Positions 46,474-55,733 are shown, counted from the first letter of the stretch. The stretch: 64,000 bases of DNA from Lysobacter sp. K5869 (GCF_018847975.1 NZ_CP072597.1:5433001-5497000); one strand, 5' to 3'. Notes: generated by a model from the letters alone, not told the origin. Numbers and translations: made by a program.

Positions 46474-48780
46474 ATGTCGACCACGAAGTTCGTCGTGTCG
46501 CCGCTCGCCGGCGCGCTCGCCCTCGTCATCAGCTTGCCCGGCTTCGCCGCGCCCGTCCCGGCTCCCGAGCCGCAGGCCAAGGACGTGGAAGGTCTGGAAG
46601 TCCACGGCCAGCGCGTGCAGAAGGCCAGCAGCGGCAAGTACACCGCGAACCTGCGCGATACCCCGCAGACCATCACCGTGATCGACCGCGACACCATCGA
46701 CGGCCAGAACCTGCTGTCGCTGCAGGACATCCTCAGCACCCTGCCGGGCATCACCTTCGGCGCCGGCGAAGGCGGCGGCGGTTTCGGCGACAAGATCAAC
46801 CTGCGCGGCTTCGACGCCACCAACGACATCACCGTCGACGGCGTGCGCGACAGCGGCATGTACAGCCGCACCGATCCGTTCAATCTGGAATCGGTGGAAG
46901 TCGTCAACGGCGCGAACTCGGTCTACTCCGGCGCCGGCTCGGTCGGCGGCACCGTCAATCTGGTCAGCAAGGCCGCCGGCCTCAACGAGTTCCACAAGGC
47001 CTCCATCGCCGCCGGCACCGACGCCTACGCGCGCTTCACCAGCGACAGCAACTTCGTCCTCGGCGAAGGCACTGCGCTGCGTTTGAACACGATGGCGCAC
47101 CAGAACGACGTGCCGGGCCGCGATATCGAAGAGAACCAGCGCTGGGGCGTGGCCGCCTCGCTCGGCTTCGGCCTGGGCAGCGACACCTCCTGGACCCTGA
47201 GCTACCTGCACCAGAAGGACGACAACACCCCGCAATACGGCCTGCCGTTCTTCAACGGCGACGTGCTGCCGGGCATCGACCGCGGCAACTACTACGGCTA
47301 CAGCAACATCGACCGTCAGGAAATCGAGCTCGACTCGGTCACCTCGGTGATCGAGCACAGCTTCAACGAGCGCTTCAAGCTGCGCAATCTGACCCGCTGG
47401 CAGCAGGTCGAACAGTTCTCGCTGGTCGACGCCGTGCAGGGCACTTGGTGCCTGGGCAACAACCTGACCCCGACCGGCGCGTCCTGCGGCACCACCCTGC
47501 CGGGCAACTACACGCCCAGCGGCCCGCGCGGTTACGGCCGCGACACCCGCAACACCGCGCTCTACACCCAGACCGATCTGACCGCGACCTTCAACACCGG
47601 CGCGATCGAGCACAATCTGGTCGCCGGCTTCTCGGTCCTGCACGAAAAGTTCGACCTCGACGTCACCAGCGATTTCCGCAATCCCAACGGCAGCAACCCG
47701 TTCCTCGCGGGCTTGCCGCAGATGAACATCGCCAACCCGGACCACATCTATCGCGGCCCGCTCAACCGCACCCTCACCGGCCGCACCGAGGGCGAGCTCG
47801 ACAACCGTGCGATCTACGTGTTCGACACGCTCAAGTTCAACGAGCAGTGGCAGCTGAGCCTGGGCGCGCGCTACGAGCGCAACGAAGGCAAGACCAGCAT
47901 CGCCAACGTGGTGCTGGCGCCGACCGCCGCCAATCAGCCGCTGCCGGCGCTGCCCATCGGCACGATCACCGGCTACGGCGTTCCGTTCAAGAACAACGAC
48001 GACCTGTTCTCCTACCGCGCCGGTCTGGTCTACAAGCCGGTCGAAAACGGCAGCGTCTACGTCGCTTACGGCAACTCGAAGACGCCGTCGAAGGCCTCGG
48101 TCAACGGTTCGTGCACGGTGGAGACCTGCTCGGTCGATCCGGAAAGCGCGGTCAACTACGAAATCGGCACCAAGTGGGACTTCCTGGAAGGCCGTCTGGC
48201 GCTGACCGGCTCGGTGTTCCGCAACGAGCGCAAGAACTACAAGGTGGCCGACCCGGCCAACCCGCTCAATCCGTCCGGCCTGCAGCAGCTCGACGGCCGC
48301 GCGCGCGTCGACGGCGTGATGCTCGGCCTGTCGGGCCTGATCACCGACAATTGGGCGGTCTACGCCAACTACGCCTTCCTCGACAGCGAAGTGCTGCGCG
48401 GCGCGTCCAAGCGCCAGGGCCAGCTCGGCCTGGACTACACCAAGGGCGACCGCCTGCTGAACGTGCCGGAGCACTCCTTTAGCCTGTGGACCACCTACGA
48501 CCTGAGCCCGAAGTGGCAGATCGGCTACGGCGCGACCTACCAGGGCAAGATCTGGGTGGCCCAGCACAGCGCGACCAACCTCAACGGCCCGCTGGCGACC
48601 TACGGCAGCTACTGGACCCACCGCGCGATGGTCGCCTACAAGATCAGCCGTCAGGCCCAGTTGCAGCTCAACGTCAACAACCTGACCGACGAAGAGTATT
48701 TCACCCGCGTGCGCAACAACGGTTGGGCCACGCCGGGCGACGGCCGTCAGGTCGTGCTCAGCGCCAACTTCTCGTTCTGA
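46474..48780 (+). CDS. TonB-dependent catecholate siderophore receptor (Fiu-like)
   Basis: 768 residues. Signal peptide to about residue 26 (SLPGFAAPVPA). The plug domain follows: KYTANLRDTPQTITVIDRDT, LQDILSTLPGITFGAGEGGG, KINLRGFDATNDITVDGVRD and LESVEVVNGANSVYSGAGSV. The barrel ends VVLSANFSF with the canonical terminal Phe. The GEGGGGFGDKINLRGFDA segment is typical of the Fiu/CirA-type group for catecholates. It is preceded by a Fur box and followed by piuC, as in other Gram-negatives. The start at 46474 gives a proper signal peptide. Confidence 0.9.
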   Translation: MSTTKFVVSPLAGALALVISLPGFAAPVPAPEPQAKDVEGLEVHGQRVQKASSGKYTANLRDTPQTITVIDRDTIDGQNLLSLQDILSTLPGITFGAGEGGGGFGDKINLRGFDATNDITVDGVRDSGMYSRTDPFNLESVEVVNGANSVYSGAGSVGGTVNLVSKAAGLNEFHKASIAAGTDAYARFTSDSNFVLGEGTALRLNTMAHQNDVPGRDIEENQRWGVAASLGFGLGSDTSWTLSYLHQKDDNTPQYGLPFFNGDVLPGIDRGNYYGYSNIDRQEIELDSVTSVIEHSFNERFKLRNLTRWQQVEQFSLVDAVQGTWCLGNNLTPTGASCGTTLPGNYTPSGPRGYGRDTRNTALYTQTDLTATFNTGAIEHNLVAGFSVLHEKFDLDVTSDFRNPNGSNPFLAGLPQMNIANPDHIYRGPLNRTLTGRTEGELDNRAIYVFDTLKFNEQWQLSLGARYERNEGKTSIANVVLAPTAANQPLPALPIGTITGYGVPFKNNDDLFSYRAGLVYKPVENGSVYVAYGNSKTPSKASVNGSCTVETCSVDPESAVNYEIGTKWDFLEGRLALTGSVFRNERKNYKVADPANPLNPSGLQQLDGRARVDGVMLGLSGLITDNWAVYANYAFLDSEVLRGASKRQGQLGLDYTKGDRLLNVPEHSFSLWTTYDLSPKWQIGYGATYQGKIWVAQHSATNLNGPLATYGSYWTHRAMVAYKISRQAQLQLNVNNLTDEEYFTRVRNNGWATPGDGRQVVLSANFSF

Positions 48781-48881
48781 CCGCAAGCCAAGTGGCGGGA
48801 GGCGCCGGCTTCACGGTCTAATCGACGCCTCTCCGCCGCGCGCGCCGCCCGGGCCTTCCGGGCGGCCGCATCGAGGTAACC

Positions 48882-49568
48882 ATGCTGCTGCACGTGCCCA
48901 AGGTTCTCACCGCCGAACAGGTCGCCCATTGCCGGGCGCGTCTGGATCAGGCCGGTTGGGCCGACGGACGCATCACCGCCGGCCACCAATCGGCCAAGGC
49001 CAAGGACAACGCGCAACTGCCGGAAACCGATCCGGCCGCGCGCGAACTCGGCGCGCTGATCCTCGACGCGCTGTCCAAGAACTCCACCTTCTTCTCCGCC
49101 GCCCTGCCCCAGCGCGTGTATCCGCCGCTGTTCAACCGCTACGCCGGCGGGCAGTCGTTCGGCTTCCACGTCGACAACGCGATCCGCTACGACCGCAGCC
49201 GCGGCGGCATGGACGCGGTGCGCACCGATCTGTCGGCGACCTTGTTCCTCAGCGCGCCGGAGGAATACGACGGCGGCGAACTGGTCATCGAGGACACCTA
49301 CGGCTCGCACAGCGTCAAGCTGGCGGCCGGCGACTTGGTGCTGTATCCCGGCACCAGCCTGCACAAGGTCACGCCGGTCACCCGCGGCGCGCGCATCGCC
49401 TCGTTCTTCTGGATCCAGAGCCTGCTGGCCGAAGACGCGCAGCGGCGCTTGATGTTCGAGCTCGACGTGTCGATCCGCCGGCTCAACGCCGACGTGCCCG
49501 ATCATCCGGCGCTAGTGCAGCTCACCGGCGTCTATCACAACCTGCTGCGGCGCTGGAGCCAGACGTGA
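48882..49568 (+). CDS. piuC: Fe(II)/2-oxoglutarate dioxygenase, PiuC (PKHD-type hydroxylase)
   Basis: 228 residues, the usual PiuC/YbiX length. Iron ligands are His and Asp in [12 protein letters not shown] and His in [20 protein letters not shown]; the final Arg binds 2-oxoglutarate. N-terminal [20 protein letters not shown] and [20 protein letters not shown] fit the family. These enzymes are linked to catecholate receptors, but their substrate is not established. It lies 101 bases after the receptor. Its stop overlaps the next gene as GTGA. Confidence 0.92.
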   Translation: MLLHVPKVLTAEQVAHCRARLDQAGWADGRITAGHQSAKAKDNAQLPETDPAARELGALILDALSKNSTFFSAALPQRVYPPLFNRYAGGQSFGFHVDNAIRYDRSRGGMDAVRTDLSATLFLSAPEEYDGGELVIEDTYGSHSVKLAAGDLVLYPGTSLHKVTPVTRGARIASFFWIQSLLAEDAQRRLMFELDVSIRRLNADVPDHPALVQLTGVYHNLLRRWSQT

Positions 49569-50200
49569 GTCCTGCGGCTTCCGGCAGCGCCGATCCGAAC
49601 CGCCGCGCGTACTGGCTCAAGACCCTGCACCGCTGGCATTGGATCAGCGCCGCGCTGAGTTTGGTCGCGTTGCTGCTGTTCTCGGTCACCGGCATCACCC
49701 TCAACCACGCCGCGCAGATCGAATCCAAGCCGCAGGTCGTCAATCTCAAGGAAACCCTGCCGAAGAGCCTGCTGCGCAACCTGCAGGGCGAGCGCGCGGC
49801 CGACGCGCCGTTGCCGGGCAGCGTCAACGATTGGCTCGCCGATGCGTTGGACGTGCGCACCGACGGGCGCAAGGGCGAGTGGTCCGACGGCGAAGTCTAC
49901 GTGTCGCTGCCGCGGCCCGGCGGCGACGCCTGGATCAGCATCGACCGCGAGAGCGGCGCGATCGAATACGAACGCACCGACCGCGGCTGGATCGCCTGGC
50001 TCAACGATCTGCACAAGGGCCGCAACACCGGCACCGCGTGGCGCTGGTTCATCGATCTGTTCGCGGTGGCCTGCCTGCTGTTCGCGCTGACCGGCCTGTG
50101 GCTGCTGCAACTGCACGCGCGCCAGCGCGGCAAGACCTGGCCGCTGGTGGCGCTGGGCTTGCTGTTGCCGCTGCTGATCGTCGTCTTGTTCATGCATTGA
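49565..50200 (+). CDS. PepSY-associated transmembrane protein
   Basis: 211 residues from a GTG start overlapping the piuC stop. Membrane helix [20 protein letters not shown] is near 21-40; a periplasmic loop contains [20 protein letters not shown] (PepSY-like strand pair); two further helices are [20 protein letters not shown] and [18 protein letters not shown]. Histidines His22, His25, one in NHAAQ and one in LHKGRNTG are placed like haem-b ligands in PepSY reductases. It probably passes electrons across the inner membrane, or helps iron-siderophore reduction. Family membership is clear; haem binding is inferred. Confidence 0.82.
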   Translation: MSPAASGSADPNRRAYWLKTLHRWHWISAALSLVALLLFSVTGITLNHAAQIESKPQVVNLKETLPKSLLRNLQGERAADAPLPGSVNDWLADALDVRTDGRKGEWSDGEVYVSLPRPGGDAWISIDRESGAIEYERTDRGWIAWLNDLHKGRNTGTAWRWFIDLFAVACLLFALTGLWLLQLHARQRGKTWPLVALGLLLPLLIVVLFMH

Positions 50201-50231
50201 AGAATCCAACGCCATCTTTACGGAGCGCTCC

Positions 50232-50747
50232 ATGAAGCCGTCCATGTTCAAGGTCCTGATCCCGGCGCTGACCCTGCCGCTGCCGGCCTTCGCCGCCGAT
50301 CTGGAACTCAACATCGAAGTGCCGCGCATCAACGCGGCCGAGTACCACCGTCCCTACGTCGCCGCCTGGATCGAGAAGGCCGACAACACCGTCGCCAGCA
50401 ACCTGCTGGTTTGGTACGACGTGGACATGAAGAACGGCGAAGGCACCAAGTGGCTCAAGGACATGCGCCAGTGGTGGCGGCGCAGCGGCCGCACTCTGAC
50501 GATGCCGGTCGACGGCGTCAGCGGCGCGACCCGCCCGGTCGGCCAGCACGCGGTGAGCTTCAAGGGCGCCTCCAAGCAACTCGCCGGCCTCGCCCCGGGC
50601 AGCTACACCCTGGTGGTGGAAGCCGCGCGCGAAGTCGGCGGCCGCGAGATGGTGACGATCCCGTTCGAGTGGCCGGCCAAGGCGCAGAGGCTGTCGGCGC
50701 AAGGCAAGACGGAGTTGGGCAAGGTCGCGGTGACGGTGAAGCCGTGA
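50232..50747 (+). CDS. Exported DUF2271 protein with ApbE flavinylation motif
   Basis: 171 residues with a signal peptide (MKPSMFKVLIPALTLPLPAF, cleaved near AFA-A). The mature domain is DUF2271: LELNIEVPRINAAEYHRPYV, AAWIEKADNTVASNLLVWYD and WLKDMRQWWRRSGR. Residues 94-100 read DGVSGAT, an exact match to the D-G-x-S/T-G-A-T/S target of the FMN transferase ApbE, with Thr100 as the predicted acceptor. ApbE is encoded two genes downstream. A periplasmic FMN-carrying electron-transfer protein is therefore likely. The target motif is seen; covalent FMN is inferred. Confidence 0.85.
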   Translation: MKPSMFKVLIPALTLPLPAFAADLELNIEVPRINAAEYHRPYVAAWIEKADNTVASNLLVWYDVDMKNGEGTKWLKDMRQWWRRSGRTLTMPVDGVSGATRPVGQHAVSFKGASKQLAGLAPGSYTLVVEAAREVGGREMVTIPFEWPAKAQRLSAQGKTELGKVAVTVKP

Positions 50748-50749
50748 TG

Positions 50750-50908
50750 GAGCGGGGAATGAAGGGAATGAGGGGAACCAGGGGAATGGCGGGGTTTGTC
50801 GCTGTTCCGGTTTTCTGCCTCGTTCGTTGCTTCGTTCCCGCTGGTTCCGCACGGCCCGACGCAGCCTGCATTCCCCTGTTTCCCCTCATTCCCTTCATTC
50901 CCGGACTC
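50750..50908. repeat. Purine/pyrimidine inverted repeat, GGGAA type, in the iron operon
   Basis: The left arm 50750-50789 reads GCGGGGAATGAAGGGAATGA and on with GGGGAACC. The right arm (about 50868-50908) is its near-perfect reverse complement, ending TTCCCTTCATTCCCG. The spacer is about 78 bases. It fills the gap between the DUF2271 and DUF4198 genes. Confidence 0.82.
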
Positions 50909-50913
50909 ACGCC

Positions 50914-51729
50914 ATGAACCTCAAATTCGCACTCGCCACCGCCACCGCCCTCGCCGCGCTCGGCCTCAGCGTCTCCGCGCAGGCTCATAAAGCCTGGCTG
51001 CAGCCCTCGCAGACCGTGTTCTCCGAAAAGGGTTCGTGGATGACGGTCGATGCGGCCGTGTCCAACGACCTGTTCTACTTCAACCACGTGCCGCTGCCGC
51101 TGGAGCGCTTGCAGGTGACCGCACCGGACGGCAGCGCGGTGCAGGCGCAGAACGGTTCGACCGGCAAGCTGCGCAGCGTGTTCGACCTGCAGTTGCAGCA
51201 GGAAGGCACCTACAAGATCGCGATGAACAACGAAGGCATGTTCGCCAGCTACAAGCTCGGCGGCGAAGCCAAGCGCTGGCGCGGCAAGGCCAGCGAGTTC
51301 AAGGCCGCGATTCCGGCCGGCGCGACCGAGGTCGACGCCTCCGAGAGCCTGGGCCGGGTCGAGACCTTCGCCACCGTCGGCAAGCCGAGCACCGGCGTGT
51401 TCAAGACCACGGGCAAGGGCATCGAGCTGGTGCCGGTGACCCATCCCAACGATTTGTTCGCCGGCGAACCGGCGACCTTCCAGTTGCTGGTGGACGGCAA
51501 GCCGGCGTCGAACCTCAAGGTCGAAATCGTTCCGGGCGCGACCCGTTATCGCAACGAGCAGGCCGAAATCCACGCCACCACCGGCGCGGACGGCAAGTTC
51601 GAGGTGAAGTGGCCGCAAGCCGGCATGTACTGGCTGGAAACCGCCAGCGAAGACAAGAAGACCACCCTGCCCGACGCCAAGCAGCGCCGGCTGAGCTACG
51701 TGGCCGTGTTCGAAGTGCTGCCGCAGTAA
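50914..51729 (+). CDS. Exported DUF4198 protein
   Basis: 271 residues. Signal peptide MNLKFALATATALAALGLSV to AQA. Mature N-terminus HKAWLQPSQTVFSEKGSWMT matches the DUF4198 family (nickel/cobalt or iron related periplasmic beta proteins beginning with an H-x-x-W-L motif), then VPLPLERLQVTAPDGSAVQA, YKIAMNNEGMFASYK and a C-terminal TTGADGKFEVKWPQAGMYWL. The fold is a pair of Ig-like beta domains. The N-terminal His may bind metal. It sits between the DUF2271 and apbE genes, so a role in periplasmic iron handling is likely but unproven. The start after the hairpin has the signal peptide. Confidence 0.82.
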   Translation: MNLKFALATATALAALGLSVSAQAHKAWLQPSQTVFSEKGSWMTVDAAVSNDLFYFNHVPLPLERLQVTAPDGSAVQAQNGSTGKLRSVFDLQLQQEGTYKIAMNNEGMFASYKLGGEAKRWRGKASEFKAAIPAGATEVDASESLGRVETFATVGKPSTGVFKTTGKGIELVPVTHPNDLFAGEPATFQLLVDGKPASNLKVEIVPGATRYRNEQAEIHATTGADGKFEVKWPQAGMYWLETASEDKKTTLPDAKQRRLSYVAVFEVLPQ

Positions 51730-51733
51730 GACG

Positions 51734-52795
51734 ATGAACCCGCGCGCGCCGCAAGCGATGTGGTCGTGGACGGGCGCCGTGACGGCGCCCGCGCGCGGCG
51801 GCGTTGCGGCGGCCGCGCGCATCGTCGAAGTTTCCGCCGGCGCTCCGGCGCCGGCCGCGCTGCACGAGTTGCGCGGGCTCAGCATGGGCACGACCTGGTC
51901 GGTCAAGCTGATCGCGTCGGCGTCGATGTTGATCGCGCTCGAACGCGGCATCCAGGCGCGGCTCGACGAAGTCGTCGCGCAGATGAGCACCTGGGAAGCC
52001 GATTCGGACATCAGCCGCTACAACCGCGCCGACGCCGGCAGCCTGCACGCGCTGCCCGCGCCGTTCGCCGAAGTGCTGGACGCCGCGCTGGCGTTGGCCG
52101 CGGACACCGACGGCGCCTACGATCCGACCATCGGGCCGCTGACCGATCTTTGGGGGTTCGGCCCCGCCCGCGCGCACACGCAGGCGCCGTCGGACGCGCC
52201 GCTGGCGCAAGCGCGCGAGCGCGTCGACTGGCGGCGTTTGCGCTACGACGCCGCGAACCGCGCGCTGCTGCAACCCGGCGGCGCGTATCTGGATTTTTCT
52301 TCCATCGCCAAGGGCTACGGCGTCGACCGCGTCGCCGATTGGCTGCTCGCGCAAGACATCGGCCATTGTTTGGTCGAAGTCGGCGGCGAGCTGCGCGCGC
52401 ACGGCCGCAAGCCCGACGGTTCGCCCTGGCGCATCGCCGTCGAACAGCCAGGTCGCGAGGACGAAGCCGCCGCGGTGATCGCGCTCGACGGCTTGGCCAT
52501 CGCTACCTCGGGCGACTATCGCCGCTATTTCGAGCGCGGCGCGCGCCGCTACTCGCACACCCTCGACCCGCGCACCGGCGCGCCAATCGACAACGCGGTG
52601 GCCTCGGTCACCGTGCTGCACGAGCGCTGCATGCACGCCGACGCGCTCGCCACCGCGCTGACCGTGCTCGGCGCGCGCGCCGGGCTCGCCTACGCCAACC
52701 GCCGCCAACTCGCCGCGCTGTTCGTGCTGCGCGAGGGCGACGGTTTCGTCACCCGCACCACGCCCGGCTTCGTCGCCCGGCAACGTTCCGCATGA
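51734..52795 (+). CDS. apbE: FAD:protein FMN transferase
   Basis: 353 residues. ApbE transfers FMN from FAD to Thr/Ser of target proteins. Motifs: LSMGTTWSVKLIA, MSTWEADSDISRYNRADAGS, DGAYDPTIGPLTDLWGFGPA, YLDFSSIAKGYGVDRVADWL, VEVGGELRAHGRK, SGDYRRYF and HTLDPRTGAPIDNAVASVTV with the Mg-binding region. No classical signal peptide is visible, unlike many periplasmic ApbEs, so the site of action is uncertain. Its probable substrate is the DUF2271 protein of the same operon. The stop overlaps the reductase gene as ATGA. Confidence 0.93.
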   Translation: MNPRAPQAMWSWTGAVTAPARGGVAAAARIVEVSAGAPAPAALHELRGLSMGTTWSVKLIASASMLIALERGIQARLDEVVAQMSTWEADSDISRYNRADAGSLHALPAPFAEVLDAALALAADTDGAYDPTIGPLTDLWGFGPARAHTQAPSDAPLAQARERVDWRRLRYDAANRALLQPGGAYLDFSSIAKGYGVDRVADWLLAQDIGHCLVEVGGELRAHGRKPDGSPWRIAVEQPGREDEAAAVIALDGLAIATSGDYRRYFERGARRYSHTLDPRTGAPIDNAVASVTVLHERCMHADALATALTVLGARAGLAYANRRQLAALFVLREGDGFVTRTTPGFVARQRSA

Positions 52796-54444
52796 CCTCC
52801 GCTTCCGCCGCGCGCACGCGCCGTTTCGACTTCTCTCTGATCGGCAATGCGCTGGTCTTGTTGGCGCTGTTCGCGCTCGCCGTCGCGCTGGCGCGCACGC
52901 AAGCCGATGCCTGGAACTGGATCGCGCCGGGACGCGGGCAATGGTGGATGGCGGCGGCGTTGGTCGCCGCGTACGTCGGCTTCGTCGCGGCGGTGGCGGT
53001 CTCGCGCAAGCGCAGCGCGCAGCGCGAGGCCTTGCCGGAAATCCGCGCCGATCGACGCGGCGAGTGGCTGGTCGCCTTCGCCAGCCAGACCGGTTTCGCC
53101 GAACAGTTGGCGCGGCGCAGTTGGCAAGCGCTGCGCGACGCCGGACTCGACGCGGATCTGGCCGTGCTCGGCACACTGGACGCAGAGCAGTTGGGCCAGT
53201 ACCGCCGCGCCCTGTTCGTGGTCAGCACCACCGGCGAAGGCGACGCGCCCGACAGCGCCGCCGCGTTCGTGCGCAAGGTCATGAGCGCGGCCGCGCCGCT
53301 GCCGCAACTGGGTTACGGCGTGCTCGCGCTCGGCGACCGCGAGTACGCGGAGTACTGCGCGTTCGGCCATCGCCTCGATCACTGGCTGCATCGCGCCGGC
53401 GCGCAACCGCTGTTCGATCTGGTCGACGTCGACAACGGCGAAGCCGGCGCGCTGCGCCATTGGCAACATCATTTGGGCCTGCTCGCCGGGCGTACCGACT
53501 TGCCCGACTGGAGCGCGCCGGCCTACGCGCCGTGGCGGTTGCGCGAGCGGCAGGTGTCGAACCCGGGCAGCGCGGGCGCTTCGGCGTTCCATCTCGTCCT
53601 GGTCCCGGCCGATGGTTCCGCGTTGCAATGGCGCGCCGGCGACATCGCCGAAATCGGGCCGCGCAACGCCGCGGACGAAGTCGTTCGATGGCTCGCCGAA
53701 GCCGAACTCGACGGCGCCGCGCGCGTTCGCCGCGACGACACCGAGATCGCGCTCGCCGATTTGCTCGCTCGCTCGCGCTTGCCGTCCGCCGCCGATGTGC
53801 GCGGCCACAGCGCGCAAGCCGTCGCCGACGCGCTGGCGCCGCTGCCGCATCGCGAATACTCCATCGCCTCGATTCCCGCCGACGGCGCGCTGCGGCTGTT
53901 GGTGCGGCAGATGCGCCGCGACGATGGCCGCCTCGGTTTGGGCAGCGGCTGGCTGACCGAATACGCCGGCGACGGCGACGCGGTCGATCTGCGCATCCGC
54001 TCCAATCCTTCGTTCCACGCGCCCGGCGATGCGCGGCCGCTCATTTTGATCGGCAACGGCACCGGCCTGGCGGGCTTGCGCGCGCTGCTGCGCGAACGCA
54101 TCGAGGCCGGGCATCGCCGCAACTGGCTGCTGTTCGGCGAACGCAATGCGGCTTGCGATCTGCACTATCGCGATGAGCTCGAAGCCTGGATCGCCGACGG
54201 TCGGATCGAACGCGCCGACTACGCGTTCTCGCGCGACGGCGCGCAGCGCGTCTACGTGCAGGACCGCGTACGCGAACGCCTCGCGCAAGTGCGCGAGTGG
54301 GTCGCCGCGGGCGCGGCGATCTACGTGTGCGGCAGCCTGGAAGGCATGGCGCCGGCGGTGGACGCGGTGCTGCGCGAGGCGCTCGGCGACGACGCGTTGG
54401 AGTCGATGGCGGCGGAAGGGCGGTATCGTCGCGATGTGTACTGA
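52792..54444 (+). CDS. Membrane-anchored sulfite-reductase-type flavoprotein reductase
   Basis: 550 residues. Two membrane helices at about 15-36 and 51-71 precede a flavodoxin domain (SQTGFAEQLARRSWQALRDA, VVSTTGEGDAPDSAAAF), an FAD domain (YSIASIPADG, RMxxxD-like region) and an NADPH domain (LILIGNGTGLAGLRALLRER, IYVCGSLEGMAPAVDAVLRE). This is CysJ-like but membrane bound, like reductases in PepSY operons. It probably supplies electrons from NADPH through flavins to the periplasmic side. The start overlaps the apbE stop (ATGA). It ends the operon. Confidence 0.88.
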   Translation: MTSASAARTRRFDFSLIGNALVLLALFALAVALARTQADAWNWIAPGRGQWWMAAALVAAYVGFVAAVAVSRKRSAQREALPEIRADRRGEWLVAFASQTGFAEQLARRSWQALRDAGLDADLAVLGTLDAEQLGQYRRALFVVSTTGEGDAPDSAAAFVRKVMSAAAPLPQLGYGVLALGDREYAEYCAFGHRLDHWLHRAGAQPLFDLVDVDNGEAGALRHWQHHLGLLAGRTDLPDWSAPAYAPWRLRERQVSNPGSAGASAFHLVLVPADGSALQWRAGDIAEIGPRNAADEVVRWLAEAELDGAARVRRDDTEIALADLLARSRLPSAADVRGHSAQAVADALAPLPHREYSIASIPADGALRLLVRQMRRDDGRLGLGSGWLTEYAGDGDAVDLRIRSNPSFHAPGDARPLILIGNGTGLAGLRALLRERIEAGHRRNWLLFGERNAACDLHYRDELEAWIADGRIERADYAFSRDGAQRVYVQDRVRERLAQVREWVAAGAAIYVCGSLEGMAPAVDAVLREALGDDALESMAAEGRYRRDVY

Positions 54445-54517
54445 CGCGGGACGGTGCCAGTCGCGACTGCTGTGTTGCTGGCTGCGATGAAAGGTTCGCC
54501 GCAGCTGTAGTGTCTCG

Positions 54518-55078
54518 GTCGCAGCTTACGCAGCTCCTACAGTCGCAAACGAAACTTGCGATGGCCCCTATAGGAGCGGCGCGAGCCGCGGGGTTTACGC
54601 TCGCGGCAGAAGTTTCGCCGTAGTTGTGGTGCCGCGGTCGCAGCTTACGCAGCTCCTACAGTCGCAAACGAAACTCGCAATTGTCTCTTGTAGGAGCGGC
54701 GTGAGCCGCGACCGCGGGGTTTACGTTCGCGGCGGATGTTTCGCCGTAGTTGTGGTGCCGCGGTCGCAGCTTGCGCAGCTCCTACAGTCGCAAACGAAAC
54801 TCGCGATTGTCTCTTGTAGGAGCGGCGTGAGCCGCGACCGCGTGGTCTACGCTCGCGGCGGATGTTTCGCCGTAGTTGTGGTGCCGCGGTCGCAGCTTGC
54901 GCAGCTCCTACAGTCGCAAACGAAACTCGCGATGGTCCCTCGTGGGAGCGGCGTGAGCCGCGACCGCGGGGTTTACGCTCGCGGCGGAAGCTTCGCCGTA
55001 GTTGTGATGTCGCGGTCGCGGCTTGCGCCGCTCCTACAGTCGTAGACGAAACTCGCCATGGCGCCTTGTAGGAGCGCG
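54518..55078. repeat. Tandem array of about 126-bp units built from TGTAGGAGCGGC palindromes
   Basis: The word GTCGC(A/G)GCTT starts at 54518, 54637, 54763, 54889 and 55015, giving spacings of 119, 126, 126 and 126 bases. Each unit carries an inverted CAGCTCCTACA half, CGCAAACGAAACTCGC, a direct TGTAGGAGCGGCGTGAGCCG half, and TTCGCCGTAGTTGTGGTGCC. The last unit is truncated. The array fills most of the 671-base gap between the reductase and HutD genes. As 126 is divisible by three, a repetitive open frame results that is not a gene. Confidence 0.92.
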
Positions 55079-55115
55079 AAACCGCTGATGGCGCTTCGTG
55101 GGTACGGGGCCCGAC

Positions 55116-55733
55116 TCACGCCTCGCCGACGCGCACCAGCAGCACTTCGCCGCCGCCTTCCAACACGTGACGCAAACGCTCCTCGCCCGCGGCCAGGATC
55201 GCGGTGTCGCCGGCCTGCAGCGGCGCCAGCCCGGAGCCGTCGGCGAAATGCGCCTGTCCGGCCAGCAGATGCACGGCCCAACTTTGGCCGGGTTCGGCGA
55301 ACAGCACCATCGGCCCGACCAGCGGGCGATGCCAGAGCTCGGCGCGGACGTGGTCGCGGCGCCACATCAGGTTGAAGTCGTGGGTCGGGCCGTCGATCAG
55401 CTCGCCGGTCACCGTACGCTCGCCGGCGAAGCGCAGTTTGTCGTGCGGCGGGTGCAGCTCGAAGGCCTCGCCATCGTCGAAGCGCAGGCGCAGGCCGTTG
55501 CCGCTGAGCAGGACCAGTTCGCGGTCGACGCCCGGGAAGGCCGAGAACGGGGCGTCGCTTTCGATTTCGGCGATCGACAGGCGCCAGTCCCACTCCTCCT
55601 CGCCCGATGCGGGGCGGTCGCGGCCGGATTCGCGGCGCATGCGCACGATCTCGCGGGTCCAGCCGAACTGGTTGCGCCAGCGTTCGCGGCGGTATTCGTT
55701 GGCGGGGATGGACCAAGAGGGGTGCGTGGGCAT
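55116..55733 (-). CDS. HutD/Ves-family protein
   Basis: 205 residues from the ATG at 55733. Cupin-like beta protein of the HutD family: SIPANEYRRERWRNQFGWTR at the start, WDWRLSIAEIESDAPFSAFP, GVDRELVLLSGNGLRLRFDD, FAGERTVTGELIDGPTHDFN and a C-terminal AGDTAILAAGEERLRHVL. The family is linked to histidine use regulation in some bacteria and cold-stress expression (Ves) in E. coli; no hut genes are nearby. The long open frame upstream of the ATG is not protein-like. Probably cytoplasmic and monocistronic. Confidence 0.85.
   Translation of the reverse strand: MPTHPSWSIPANEYRRERWRNQFGWTREIVRMRRESGRDRPASGEEEWDWRLSIAEIESDAPFSAFPGVDRELVLLSGNGLRLRFDDGEAFELHPPHDKLRFAGERTVTGELIDGPTHDFNLMWRRDHVRAELWHRPLVGPMVLFAEPGQSWAVHLLAGQAHFADGSGLAPLQAGDTAILAAGEERLRHVLEGGGEVLLVRVGEA

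Noticed and set aside
46414..48786. 790-residue open frame antisense to the siderophore receptor
   Set aside because: A shadow of the high-GC coding strand (Ala/Arg/Val-rich), without motifs or ribosome site. The plus-strand receptor explains the region fully.
54626..55045. 139-residue open frame with a 42-residue internal repeat (SQLTQLLQSQTKLA...)
   Set aside because: It is the translation of the 126-bp tandem array of intergenic repeats. The unit length is divisible by three, so a frame stays open by chance. No ribosome site or protein character.
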